From Polaromonas sp. 39-63-25 (GTDB taxonomy: Bacteria; Pseudomonadota; Gammaproteobacteria; Burkholderiales; Burkholderiaceae_C), in NCBI RefSeq assembly GCF_002278925.1, contig NZ_NCJH01000025.1, positions 1-46,032 of the forward strand: 46,032 nucleotides of DNA, read 5' to 3'. Position 1 is the first letter of the stretch. Each line of letters opens with the position of its first letter. The notes under the pieces were generated by a model. That model did no database searches. It saw only the letters and a program-made list of their open reading frames with translations, and was not told where the DNA came from. The translations under genes and the position numbers were made by a program. Below are positions 6,441 through 14,742 of this stretch, piece by piece.

Positions 6441-7007
6441 ATGGAAGCTTTTCTTATTTCCACCGGCATCGTCGCCCTCGCCGAAATGGGCGACAAGACA
6501 CAACTTCTCGCCCTCGTCCTCGCTGCCCGTTTTCGCAAACCCTGGCCCATCGTGGCGGGCATCTTCGTCGCCACCGTCGCCAACCATGCCATGGCCGGAG
6601 CCCTGGGCGCCTGGTTGACCACCCTGATCAGCCCGCAAACCATGCGCTGGATCCTCGGCGTGTCCTTCCTCGCCATGGCGGGCTGGATGCTGATTCCGGA
6701 CAAGCTCGACGACGACGCGGCCGACGGGCGCCTGCCGCGCTTCGGCGTGTTCGGCACCACCGCCATGCTGTTTTTCCTGGCCGAGATGGGCGACAAGACG
6801 CAGATTGCGACCGTGATGCTGGCCGCCCGTTATGACGCCTGGTTCGGCGTGGTCGCCGGCACCACCCTGGGCATGATGCTGGCCAACGCCCCCGTGGTCT
6901 GGCTGGGCGCCCGTGTTACGCAGCTGGTGCCGCTGCGTGTGGTGCACGTCGTGTCGGCGCTCATTTTTGCCGGCCTGGGGCTGGCGGCCTTGCTGATCAA
7001 GGCTTGA
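6441..7007 (+). CDS. TMEM165/GDT1 (UPF0016) family manganese exporter
   Basis: 188 aa, six predicted membrane helices in two repeats. Each repeat carries the family signature E-x-G-D-K-T: EMGDKTQLLAL near residue 13 and EMGDKTQIATV near residue 117, the acidic residues lining the cation path. Bacterial relatives such as MneA and MntX export Mn2+. The ATG at 6441 is chosen because it precedes the first conserved repeat and has GGAG upstream; an ATG at 6414 lies inside the terminator stem. Regulation by the manganese riboswitch just upstream supports the substrate. Confidence 0.9.
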   Translation: MEAFLISTGIVALAEMGDKTQLLALVLAARFRKPWPIVAGIFVATVANHAMAGALGAWLTTLISPQTMRWILGVSFLAMAGWMLIPDKLDDDAADGRLPRFGVFGTTAMLFFLAEMGDKTQIATVMLAARYDAWFGVVAGTTLGMMLANAPVVWLGARVTQLVPLRVVHVVSALIFAGLGLAALLIKA

Positions 7008-7033
7008 TCCATCGGTGTCTCCTGCAAGCAGGG

Positions 7034-7129
7034 GCCGCGGATCTGGCTCTGCCAGTCCGCAGGCGCAGCGGCCCCCTCGGGGGGCAGCGCATTACACGCA
7101 GCCGAAGGCGCAGTGAAAAGCGTGGGGGT
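7034..7129 (-). repeat. Dispersed repeat, family B, copy 1
   Basis: Read on the minus strand it runs CCCCCACGCT, CACTGCG, GCGCTGCCCCCCGAGGGGGC (a strong hairpin), GCGCCTGCGG, and ends TCCGCGGC. The same string of blocks in the same order forms the 22764-22846 element. It fills most of the gap between the manganese exporter and metX, and its edge touches the metX -10 box. Confidence 0.7.
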
Positions 7130-7134
7130 ATACT
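7129..7134 (+). promoter_or_regulatory. -10 element (TATACT) of the metX leader
   Basis: TATACT is placed so that transcription would start at about 7140, the first base of the SAM-II P1 helix. No clear -35 element is seen; the region upstream is repeat B. Confidence 0.55.
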
Positions 7135-7139
7135 TGTTT

Positions 7140-7189
7140 AGCGCCGATTTGCTCAGCTTGCGGGCGCTTAAAAAGTACCGCTAAAGACG
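7140..7189 (+). promoter_or_regulatory. SAM-II riboswitch
   Basis: P1 is AGCGCC (7140-7145) with GGCGCT (7163-7168). The loop starts with the conserved GATTTG. GCGG (7160-7163) can pair with CCGC (7178-7181) to make the pseudoknot, and the conserved TTAAAAA and CGCTAAA segments follow. This compact H-type pseudoknot before a methionine-biosynthesis gene fits SAM-II. The CGCTAAA (7179-7185) is also complementary to TTTAGCG (7214-7220) in the downstream terminator loop, giving an antiterminator when SAM is absent. Confidence 0.75.
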
Positions 7190-7199
7190 AACATCCATG

Positions 7200-7237
7200 A
7201 ACCCGGACTCGCTTTTAGCGATGCCGGGTTTTCTTTT
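7200..7237 (+). terminator. SAM-controlled intrinsic terminator before metX
   Basis: AACCCGG (7200-7206) pairs with CCGGGTT (7224-7230), with a small inner stem CGC-TTTTA-GCG, followed by a T-rich tract TTTTCTTTT. It ends 30 bases before the metX frame. Confidence 0.8.
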
Positions 7238-7267
7238 GTTCACTGTTTTCTGTTCGGGCTTTCTGTT

Positions 7268-8419
7268 TTGTTAGTCGCCACACCACAGTCCATGCATTTC
7301 GCCGACGTTTTGCCTTTGCAAAGCGGCGCGTCCATCCGTGCCTACGACCTGAGTTACGAGACCTACGGCACGCTCAACGCCGACCGGTCCAACGCCGTGC
7401 TGATCTGCCATGCGCTGAACGCCTCGCACCATGTGGCCGGCGTCTACCTCGATGCGCAGGGTGCGGTGCTGCCGAAGTCCGAAGGCTGGTGGGACACCAT
7501 GATCGGGCCCGGCAAACCGGTGGACACCAATGTGTTTTTTGTCATTGGCGTGAACAACCTGGGCTCCTGCTTCGGGTCGACCGGGCCCATGCAGCGCAAC
7601 CCCGACAGCGGCGAGATCTACGGCGCCGACTTTCCGGTGGTCACGGTGCAGGACTGGGTGCAGGCGCAGGCGCGCCTGCTCGACGCGCTGGGCATCACCA
7701 CCCTGGCCGCGGTGATGGGTGGCAGCCTGGGCGGCATGCAGGCGCTGAGCTGGACACTGCAGTACCCCGAGCGCGTGCGCCATGCGGTGGTGGTGGCCAG
7801 CGCGCCCAACCTGACCGCCGAAAACATTGCCTTCAACGAAGTGGCGCGACGCGCCATCGTGACCGACCCGGACTTTCATGGCGGGCACTACGGGCGCCAT
7901 GGCGTGTTGCCGCAGCGCGGCCTGCGCATCGCCCGCATGATCGGGCACATCACTTACCTCAGTGATGACGTGATGAACGAAAAATTCGGAAGACAGCTGC
8001 GTGAAGTGGCTCTGGGTCATGCCAGCGGCTACAAATTCTCCACCCAGGATGTCGAGTTCCAGATCGAAAGTTACCTGCGTTACCAGGGCGACAAGTTCAG
8101 CGAATACTTCGACGCCAACACCTATCTGCTGATCACGCGGGCGCTCGATTATTTCGATCCGGCCGCAGAGCACGGCGGCAAACTCACACCGGCGCTGGCG
8201 CCAGCGCGGGCCAAATTCCTGCTCGTGAGTTTCAAGACCGACTGGCGGTTTTCGCCCGCGCGCAGCCGCGAAATCGTCAAGGCCCTGCTCGACAACCAGC
8301 GCGACGTGAGTTATGCCGAGATCGATGCGCCACACGGCCATGATGCCTTTTTGCTCGACGACCCCCGCTATCTGGGCGTGGTCCGCTCCTATTTCGAGAG
8401 CAAGGTGGCGCCATGCTGA
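7268..8419 (+). CDS. metX: Homoserine O-acyltransferase (MetX)
   Basis: First step of methionine synthesis from homoserine: transfer of an acyl group to its hydroxyl. Alpha/beta-hydrolase fold, about 383 aa. Seen motifs: [12 protein letters not shown] (about 96-107), the nucleophile elbow GGSLGG with S153, an Asp in [10 protein letters not shown], and the catalytic His in [12 protein letters not shown] near the C-terminus. Many betaproteobacterial MetX proteins use succinyl-CoA rather than acetyl-CoA, so the acyl donor is open. The start is uncertain: TTG at 7268 keeps the usual N-terminus, ATG at 7292 is the first ATG, and neither has a ribosome site. Controlled by the SAM-II switch; overlaps metW. 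Confidence 0.93.
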   Translation: MLVATPQSMHFADVLPLQSGASIRAYDLSYETYGTLNADRSNAVLICHALNASHHVAGVYLDAQGAVLPKSEGWWDTMIGPGKPVDTNVFFVIGVNNLGSCFGSTGPMQRNPDSGEIYGADFPVVTVQDWVQAQARLLDALGITTLAAVMGGSLGGMQALSWTLQYPERVRHAVVVASAPNLTAENIAFNEVARRAIVTDPDFHGGHYGRHGVLPQRGLRIARMIGHITYLSDDVMNEKFGRQLREVALGHASGYKFSTQDVEFQIESYLRYQGDKFSEYFDANTYLLITRALDYFDPAAEHGGKLTPALAPARAKFLLVSFKTDWRFSPARSREIVKALLDNQRDVSYAEIDAPHGHDAFLLDDPRYLGVVRSYFESKVAPC

Positions 8420-9012
8420 AGTCGACGCCCCAGCTGTCCGCCGACCAGCGCCTGATAGCCCGCCTCGTGCCCCCGGGTTCACGCGTGCTGGACCTCGGTT
8501 GCGGCGACGGCGCCCTGCTCGACCACCTGATCCGCGAACGCGGCTGCACCGGTTATGGCGTGGAGATAGACGACGCCAACATCCAGGCCTGCGTGGCGCG
8601 TGGCGTCAACGTGATCCAGCTCAACCTCGACGAAGGCCTGGCCATGTTCGGCGACGCGAGTTTTGACGTGGTGCTGCAGATCGACACCCTGCAGCACCTG
8701 CGCAATGCCGAGGTCATGCTGCGCGAGACGGCGCGCGTGGGCCGCACCGGCATCGTCGCCTTTCCCAATTTCGGCCACTGGCCGAACCGCCTGGCGGTGC
8801 TGCGCGGCCGCATGCCGGTCACCAGGGTGTTGCCCTACCAGTGGTACGACACACCGAACATCCGGGTCGGCACCCTGCGCGATTTTGCGGCGCTGGCGCT
8901 GAAAAACCGGCTCCACATTCTGGACGCCTTTGGCCTGCAGGATGGCCGGGAAGTCCGCTTCTGGCCGAACGCCCGCGCCAGCCGCGCGGTGTTCAAGTTC
9001 CAGCACGGCTGA
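8413..9012 (+). CDS. metW: MetW methyltransferase-like protein
   Basis: 199 aa, class I SAM-binding fold: [15 protein letters not shown] (motif I, about 26-40), a GVEID strand, and [13 protein letters not shown] (motif IV region). MetW is the usual partner encoded right after metX in Proteobacteria and is needed for full MetX activity in several species; its own reaction is not settled. The ATG overlaps the last codons of metX by seven bases, so the two are cotranslated under the same SAM-II switch. Confidence 0.92.
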   Translation: MLKSTPQLSADQRLIARLVPPGSRVLDLGCGDGALLDHLIRERGCTGYGVEIDDANIQACVARGVNVIQLNLDEGLAMFGDASFDVVLQIDTLQHLRNAEVMLRETARVGRTGIVAFPNFGHWPNRLAVLRGRMPVTRVLPYQWYDTPNIRVGTLRDFAALALKNRLHILDAFGLQDGREVRFWPNARASRAVFKFQHG

Positions 9013-9028
9013 AAATCCGGGTCCGCTC

Positions 9029-10408
9029 ATGACCGCTGACGCCGACGCCCGGATTGCATCGCCTGCCGGCGTCCCGTTTGCCGAAGCCTTCCGGTTCTGG
9101 CTCAAGCTCGGTTTCATCAGTTTCGGCGGGCCGGCCGGGCAGATTGCCATCATGCACCGCGAGCTGGTCGAGCAGAAACGCTGGATCTCGGAGAAGCGTT
9201 TTCTGCACGCACTCAACTACTGCATGCTGCTGCCGGGGCCGGAGGCGCAGCAGCTGGCTACCTACATCGGCTGGCTGATGCACCGGACCTGGGGCGGCGT
9301 GGTGGCGGGTGCGCTGTTCGTGCTGCCGTCGCTGTTTATCCTGATCGCGCTGAGCTGGATTTACGTGGCGTTTGGCGACGTGCCGCTGGTCGCCGGGATG
9401 TTTGACGGCATCAAGCCGGCCGTGGCGGCGATTGTGCTGCAGGCGGTGCACCGCATCGGCAGCAAGTCATTGAGAAATCCGGCCAAAGCCCCCGTTCCTT
9501 GGGCGGTAGCTGCTATCAGTTTCGTAGCGATTGCGTTTTTGCATGTGCCTTTCCCCTGGGTGGTGCTGGGCGCCGCGCTGACCGGCTGGCTGTGCGCGCG
9601 TTTTGCGCCCGGGCAGTTTGCTGTCGGTGGTGGACATGGCGGCACGGTGCTGGTCCATGTGCCTGCGCTGATCGACGACCACACGCCGACGCCCGGCCAC
9701 GCGCGCTTCAGCATGGGGCGGCTGGCCCGGGTGCTGACGGTGGGCGCCGCGCTCTGGCTGTTGCCCATGGGGGCACTGGTCGCCTGGCAGGGCTGGCACG
9801 GCGCCTTGACGCAGATGAGCTGGTTTTTTACCAAGGCGGCGCTGCTGACCTTTGGCGGTGCCTATGCGGTGCTGCCCTATGTCTACCAGGGCGCGGTCGA
9901 GCAGTTCGGCTGGCTCAGCGGGCCGCAGATGATCGATGGGCTGGCGCTGGGCGAAACCACGCCGGGCCCGCTGATCATGGTGGTGGCTTTTGTGGCTTTT
10001 GTCGGTGGCTGGACCAAGGAGGTGCTGGGGCCGGACGCATTGTTCCAGGGCGCGGCGCTGGCGGCGCTGCTGGTCACCTGGTTCACCTTTTTGCCATCGT
10101 TCATTTTTATCCTGGCGGGCGGACCGCTGGTGGAGTCCACCCACGGCAAGCTCCATTTCACCGCGCCGCTGGCGGCCATCACGGCCGCCGTGGTCGGCGT
10201 GATTGCCAGTCTTGCTCTGTTTTTTATAGCGCATGTCGCTTTCCCGACGGGCGCGACGGGCGGTTTTCCTTCCAATGTGGCATGGCCGGCGCTGGCCATC
10301 ATGGCCGCGGCCAGCGTGGCGCTGCTGCGCTACAAGGTGGGTGTGATTCCGGTCATCGCCGCCAGCGCGGTGGCCGGCTTGCTGCTGCGCCTGGGCGGCC
10401 TGGCCTGA
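9029..10408 (+). CDS. chrA: ChrA-type chromate transporter, two-domain form
   Basis: 459 aa, two homologous CHR domains. The first starts FRFWLKLGFISFGGPAGQIAIMH and holds LNYCMLLPGPEAQQLATYIG; the second begins FFTKAALLTFGGAYAVLPY and holds GLALGETTPGPLIMVVAFV. Family members export chromate, often competing with sulfate. ATG at 9029 has only a weak ribosome site 16 bases after metW, so it may be cotranscribed. The segment after the first domain (about residues 149-167, NPAKAPVPWAVAAISFVAIA) is encoded by a copy of dispersed repeat A. A sulfate-permease-family gene follows. Confidence 0.93.
   Translation: MTADADARIASPAGVPFAEAFRFWLKLGFISFGGPAGQIAIMHRELVEQKRWISEKRFLHALNYCMLLPGPEAQQLATYIGWLMHRTWGGVVAGALFVLPSLFILIALSWIYVAFGDVPLVAGMFDGIKPAVAAIVLQAVHRIGSKSLRNPAKAPVPWAVAAISFVAIAFLHVPFPWVVLGAALTGWLCARFAPGQFAVGGGHGGTVLVHVPALIDDHTPTPGHARFSMGRLARVLTVGAALWLLPMGALVAWQGWHGALTQMSWFFTKAALLTFGGAYAVLPYVYQGAVEQFGWLSGPQMIDGLALGETTPGPLIMVVAFVAFVGGWTKEVLGPDALFQGAALAALLVTWFTFLPSFIFILAGGPLVESTHGKLHFTAPLAAITAAVVGVIASLALFFIAHVAFPTGATGGFPSNVAWPALAIMAAASVALLRYKVGVIPVIAASAVAGLLLRLGGLA
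9475..9528 (+). repeat. Dispersed repeat, family A, copy inside chrA
   Basis: AAATCCGGCC, AAAGCCC, TTCCTTGGGCGGTAGC and GCTATCAGTTTCGTAGC occur in the order and spacing of family A (AAATCGGCC, CAGCCC, GGGCGC, AGC, GCTAT-n-ATAGC). It is in frame and encodes a hydrophobic stretch that starts the next membrane helix of ChrA. Confidence 0.6.
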
Positions 10409-10434
10409 GGGCGGCGTGCCACACGCGCCGCGTT

Positions 10435-12282
10435 ATGCTCCAGCCCATGCAAGGCCCTCCGGAAAACACACACACAGCCCCGGCGCTGAAGCTGTTTGAG
10501 CGGCTGTTCGGCCACTGGGTGCACCAGGTGACGCCGGCGAGCCTGCGCGCCGACCTGATGGCGGGCCTGCTGGGCGCGGTGCTGGTGTTGCCGCAGGGCA
10601 TTGCCTTTGCCACGCTGGCCGGCCTGCCGCCCGAATACGGCCTGTACACCGCCATCATCCCCTGCATCATTGCCGCGCTGTTCGGCTCGAGCTGGCATGT
10701 GATGTCGGGTCCGACCAATGCCAATTCGCTGGCGCTGTTTGCCATGCTTTCGCCGCTGGCGCTGGCCTTCAGCCCGGGCTACATCCAGATGGCGCTGGCG
10801 GTCACGGTGATGGTGGGCGTCATGCAATGGCTGATTGGTGCGCTGCGGCTGGGTTCCCTGGCCAACTTCATCTCGCCTGCGGCGCTGTTCGGTTTCACCT
10901 CGGGGGCGGCGGTGTTGATCGCGGTGTACGCCCTGCCTGATCTGCTGGGCCTGCCGGCGGCGACCGACCATGGGGCGGCCGCGGTGCTGCTGCATGTGGC
11001 CACGATGGTCCGGTCGGTGCAGCCGGCGGCGCTCGCCGTGGCCGGCGTGACGGTGGCCGTGGCCCTGCTGGTGCGGCGGCTGCGCCCCAGCTGGCCGTCC
11101 ATGCTGGCCGGGCTGGTGGCGGCGACGGCCCTGGCCTGGGTCTGGACGACGTATGTCAGCGCAACGCCGCTGCCGCTGCGCACAGTCGGGCAGATCACCA
11201 CGCCGTGGCCGAAATTTGCCATCCCCAGCGTGAGCTGGTCGGCGCTGTCCGAGCTGCTGGGGCTGGCGTTTGCGCTGACCATCGTGGCGCTGGGTCAGTC
11301 GATCTCGATCGCCAAGGCGGTGGCCGCGCGCTCCGGCCAGCGCATCGACGCCAACCGCGAGTTCCGCGGCCAGGGCCTGTCCAACATCATCGGCGGCTTC
11401 TTTTCGTCTTACGTGTCCTGCGGTTCGCTGAACCGGTCCATGCCGAATCTGGAGGCCGGCGCGCGCACGCCGCTGGCGGCGGTGTTCTCGGCCCTGCTGC
11501 TGCTGGGCCTGGTCGCCGTCAGTGCGGCGCTGCTGGCGCAGATCCCGATGGCGGCGCTCGCGGCGCTGCTGGTGCTGGTGGCCGTCTCGCTGCTGGACGT
11601 CGGGCGCTGGCGGCAGTTGTTCCGCCTGAGCCGAACCGAATTCGGCGTGGCGCTGGCCACGCTGGTGGCGACCGTCAGCATCCGGCTGGAGATCGCGATC
11701 CTGCTGGGCACGCTGTTGTCGCTGATGTCCTTTCTGTACCGCACGTCCAAACCCGCCATGCGCACCATGGGCTTCGACAGCCGGGCGCCGGACCGGCAGT
11801 TTGTGGTGCTGGCCGACAGCGCAACGCCACTGCCGGAATGCCCGCAGCTCAAGCTGCTGCGCATGGAGGGCGAGGTGTATTTCGGCGCGACCCAGCATGT
11901 GGCCGACACCCTGCACGCCTTGCGTCATGCGCGCCATCCGCAAAAACACCTGCTGGTGATGGGCAAAAGCATGAACTTCATCGACCTGGCCGGTGCCCAG
12001 CTGTGGGAAGCGGAACTCAACGCACGCCGGGCGATGGGGGGCGATTTGTACTTTCACCGCCCGCGACCCGAAGTCATCCAGATGTGGCAGACCACCGGGT
12101 TCACGCGGCTGCTCGGACCCGAGCACCAGTTCCCCGACAAGCGCAGCGCGATCGCCACGATTTTCACGCGCCTGGACCCGGCCATCTGCCGGTCATGCAC
12201 GGCGCGTATTTTCGAGGAGTGCCGCAGCGTGCCCGGGCCGGATCCCGTGGGCGACGCAGCGCGCCCTATGCCGGTGGCGTGA
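10435..12282 (+). CDS. SulP-family anion transporter with STAS domain
   Basis: 615 aa from the ATG at 10435 (ATG 10447 also possible; no strong ribosome site). N-terminal membrane region of about 400 residues with the SulP signature (LRADLMAGLLGAVLVLPQGIAFATLAGLPPEYGLYTAIIP) and a conserved GPTNANSLALFAM segment, followed by a C-terminal cytoplasmic STAS domain (FVVLADSATPLPECPQLKLLRMEGEVYFGAT ... MNFIDLAGAQLWEAEL). Likely a sulfate or bicarbonate importer. Odd feature: after STAS a short tail carries three cysteines (AICRSCTARIFEECRSV), which could bind a metal or act as a redox switch. The end overlaps the convergent DUF72 gene by 17 bases. Confidence 0.92.
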   Translation: MLQPMQGPPENTHTAPALKLFERLFGHWVHQVTPASLRADLMAGLLGAVLVLPQGIAFATLAGLPPEYGLYTAIIPCIIAALFGSSWHVMSGPTNANSLALFAMLSPLALAFSPGYIQMALAVTVMVGVMQWLIGALRLGSLANFISPAALFGFTSGAAVLIAVYALPDLLGLPAATDHGAAAVLLHVATMVRSVQPAALAVAGVTVAVALLVRRLRPSWPSMLAGLVAATALAWVWTTYVSATPLPLRTVGQITTPWPKFAIPSVSWSALSELLGLAFALTIVALGQSISIAKAVAARSGQRIDANREFRGQGLSNIIGGFFSSYVSCGSLNRSMPNLEAGARTPLAAVFSALLLLGLVAVSAALLAQIPMAALAALLVLVAVSLLDVGRWRQLFRLSRTEFGVALATLVATVSIRLEIAILLGTLLSLMSFLYRTSKPAMRTMGFDSRAPDRQFVVLADSATPLPECPQLKLLRMEGEVYFGATQHVADTLHALRHARHPQKHLLVMGKSMNFIDLAGAQLWEAELNARRAMGGDLYFHRPRPEVIQMWQTTGFTRLLGPEHQFPDKRSAIATIFTRLDPAICRSCTARIFEECRSVPGPDPVGDAARPMPVA

Positions 12283-13093
12283 AGCCCAGGCGCTGCAGCA
12301 GACCGGTGGCGGCCGCCGGCGCCTTCTCCTTGGCGCCGCTGATGAAAAACACAAACACGTCTTTGGGCGCGCCCTTGTCTTTTGCGGCCTCCACCCGCGG
12401 CAGGTCCGACGGCTCGCCGCCTTGCGCCCAAGCCTGGGCCGCCGCTGTCCAGGCGTCAAGGGCGTTGGGTGCATAACCGTTCTTGAGCCTGGCATCACTG
12501 CGCATCAGCCGGGCATACACGAAATCAGACGTCAGGTCCGCAAAGGACGGAAAGTCGGGCGAATCGGTGAACACCGTCGCGCAGTGGTGCTTGCGCGCCA
12601 GTGCCAGGTAGTCCGGCGTCATGAAGCTGGGGTGGCGCACATCGAGCACGTGGCGCAGCTGGCGGCCATCGACGGTCTTCGGTAGCAGCGCCAAAAAAGC
12701 CCCGAAATCCTCCGCATCAAACACCTTGGTTGGCATGAACTGCCAGACGATGGGGCCGAGCTTGTCACCGAGTTCGCTGATGCCGCTGCCGACAAACCGT
12801 TCGATGGAATCACCGGCTTCGGCCAGAACCCGGCGATTCGTGGTGAAGCGGCTGGCCTTGAGCGAGAACACAAAGCCGTCCGGCGTTTCATCGCGCCATT
12901 TGGCAAAGGTCGGCGGCTTGAAGGTGCTGTAGTAGGTGCCGTTGACCTCGATGGCGGTCAGCTGCCGGCTGGCGTAACCCAGCTCCTGGCTCTGCGGCAG
13001 TCTGGCCGGGTAGAAGTTGTCGCGCCAGGGCGCGTAGGTCCAGCCGCCAATGCCGACGCGAATGGCGGGAAGAGGATTTCCGGATGTTTTCAA
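12266..13093 (-). CDS. DUF72 (YecE-like) protein
   Basis: 275 aa TIM-barrel-like protein of unknown biochemical role. Family marks: RVGIGGWTYAPWRDNFYP at the N-terminus, AIEVNGTYYSTFKPPTFAKWRDETPDGFVFSLKASRF (about 48-84), a WQFMPT strand and HVLDVRHPSF. It starts with TTG at 13093, supported by GGGAG eight bases upstream and by the family N-terminus; there is no nearby ATG. It converges on and overlaps the SulP gene. I cannot assign a substrate. Confidence 0.9.
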   Translation of the reverse strand: MKTSGNPLPAIRVGIGGWTYAPWRDNFYPARLPQSQELGYASRQLTAIEVNGTYYSTFKPPTFAKWRDETPDGFVFSLKASRFTTNRRVLAEAGDSIERFVGSGISELGDKLGPIVWQFMPTKVFDAEDFGAFLALLPKTVDGRQLRHVLDVRHPSFMTPDYLALARKHHCATVFTDSPDFPSFADLTSDFVYARLMRSDARLKNGYAPNALDAWTAAAQAWAQGGEPSDLPRVEAAKDKGAPKDVFVFFISGAKEKAPAAATGLLQRLGFTPPA

Positions 13094-13258
13094 GGCAGAT
13101 ACTCCCGCAAACAGGGGATGACGTTTTCGCGATGGTCCCGGACAATGCCCTGATGTGCGGCGTTCCCCGAAGGACAGTCTGGCACGATGTGCGCAGCACG
13201 GTTACAGTGACAGTTCAGCCGGACCGTCCCGCTGAACCCCATTTCCCGGAGTGTATTC

Positions 13259-14731
13259 ATGAACGCCCCCCTGCATCGAGAAATTCCCGCCAGCGTGCTT
13301 GACGCCGCCCAGGCCCTGTCCCAGGTCAGCGCCCAGTGGGACGGCGACATCGTCAAGCAGATCACCGACTACATCACCATTCCCGCCAAGTCGCCGTCCT
13401 TTGATGCCGACTGGGCCGGCCACGGCCACATCGAAACCGTGCTGCGCAATGCCGCCGCCTGGGTGGAAGCGCAAAAGGTCCAGGGACTGACGCTCGAGAT
13501 CGTCCGGCTGGAAGGCCGCACGCCGGTGCTGTTTTTCGAGGTGCCGGCGACTAAAGCGGGTGCCACGGAAACCGTCTTGATGTATGGTCACCTCGACAAG
13601 CAGCCCGAGTTCACCGGCTGGCGCAACGACCTGGGCCCCTGGACGCCCAAGTACGAAGACGGCAAGCTGTTCGGCCGCGGCGGCGCCGACGACGGTTATG
13701 CGGTGTACGCCAGCATCGCCGCGATCCAGGCCTTGAAGGCGCAGAACGTGCCGCACCCGCGCATCGTCGGTCTCGTGGAAACCTGCGAGGAAAGCGGCTC
13801 CTACGACCTGCTGCCTTATGTCGATGCCTTGCGCACGCGGCTCGGTGACGTGGGCCTGGTGATCTGCCTGGACTCGGGTGCCGGCAACTACGACCAGCTC
13901 TGGCTGACCACCTCGCTGCGCGGCATGGCCAGCGGCGTGCTCAAGGTCGAGATCCTCACCGAAGGTGTGCATTCGGGCGATGCCAGCGGCCTGGTGCCCT
14001 CGAGCTTTCGCATCATGCGCCAGGTGCTGGACCGGCTTGAGGACAGCAAGACGGGGCGCCTGCTGCCGCAAAGTTTTCACTGCGAGATCCCGGCCGAGCG
14101 CCTGCAGCAGGCCAAGGCCACCGCGCAAATCCTCGGCGACCAGATCTACAAGCGTTTCCCGTGGGCGCATTACGACTGCGGCGGCGCCACCACGTTTGCG
14201 CTGCCGACCACCACCGACCCGGTCGAGGCCCTGCTCAACCGCACCTGGAAGCCGACGCTGAGCGTGACCGGTGCCGACGGTTTTCCCGAAATGGGCAACG
14301 CCGGCAATGTGCTGCGGCCTTACACCGCCTTCAAGCTGTCGCTGCGCCTGCCGCCGCTGGTGGATGCCGCCAGCGCAGTGCAGGAGCTCAAGACCCTGCT
14401 CGAAGACAACGCGCCCTACCAGGCCAAAGTCACTTTTGAAAGTGCCGGCGGCGCCACCGGCTGGAATGCGCCTACCACCTCACCCTGGTTCGAGCAGGCG
14501 CTCAACGAAGCCTCACAGACTTTTTATGGGGCGCCTTGCGGCACCATCGGCCAGGGCGGCACGATTCCGCTGATGAACATGCTGAGCCAGGGTTTTCCGA
14601 AGGCACAGATGATGGTCTGCGGCGTGTTGGGTCCGAAGAGCAATGCACATGGCCCCAACGAATTCCTGCATGTGCCGTATGCCAAGAAAATCACCGCAGC
14701 CGTCGCGTCCGTCATCGCGCGCATGCCTTGA
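13259..14731 (+). CDS. M20-family metallopeptidase (dipeptidase-like)
   Basis: 490 aa, zinc exopeptidase fold with a dimerisation domain in the middle. Metal-binding stretches: VLMYGHLDKQPE (His-x-Asp, about 109-119), GRGGADDGYAVYA (bridging Asp, about 139-151), ETCEESGSYDL (catalytic Glu and ligand Glu), LDSGAGNYDQ, and a His near the C-terminus in SNAHGPNEFLHV. This looks like the cytosolic dipeptidase/carnosinase branch; it cleaves short peptides, exact substrate unknown. ATG preceded by CGGAGTG. Its stop is 11 bases before the hydrolase gene, so the two are probably one transcript. Confidence 0.92.
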   Translation: MNAPLHREIPASVLDAAQALSQVSAQWDGDIVKQITDYITIPAKSPSFDADWAGHGHIETVLRNAAAWVEAQKVQGLTLEIVRLEGRTPVLFFEVPATKAGATETVLMYGHLDKQPEFTGWRNDLGPWTPKYEDGKLFGRGGADDGYAVYASIAAIQALKAQNVPHPRIVGLVETCEESGSYDLLPYVDALRTRLGDVGLVICLDSGAGNYDQLWLTTSLRGMASGVLKVEILTEGVHSGDASGLVPSSFRIMRQVLDRLEDSKTGRLLPQSFHCEIPAERLQQAKATAQILGDQIYKRFPWAHYDCGGATTFALPTTTDPVEALLNRTWKPTLSVTGADGFPEMGNAGNVLRPYTAFKLSLRLPPLVDAASAVQELKTLLEDNAPYQAKVTFESAGGATGWNAPTTSPWFEQALNEASQTFYGAPCGTIGQGGTIPLMNMLSQGFPKAQMMVCGVLGPKSNAHGPNEFLHVPYAKKITAAVASVIARMP

Positions 14732-14742
14732 ACCGGCAAGTC

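Noticed and set aside
7271-8482. 403-codon minus-strand frame
   Set aside because: Antisense to metX; the plus strand has full MetX motifs and the minus product is His/Gln/Val-rich with no domain.
9499-10434. N-terminal extension of the SulP reading frame
   Set aside because: The extra 312 codons overlap chrA in another frame and have no membrane or domain pattern; SulP homology starts after 10435.
10330-12126. Long open minus-strand frame of about 598 codons
   Set aside because: It is antisense to the SulP gene, rich in Arg, Gln and His as expected from the complement of GC-rich coding DNA, with no motif or ribosome site.
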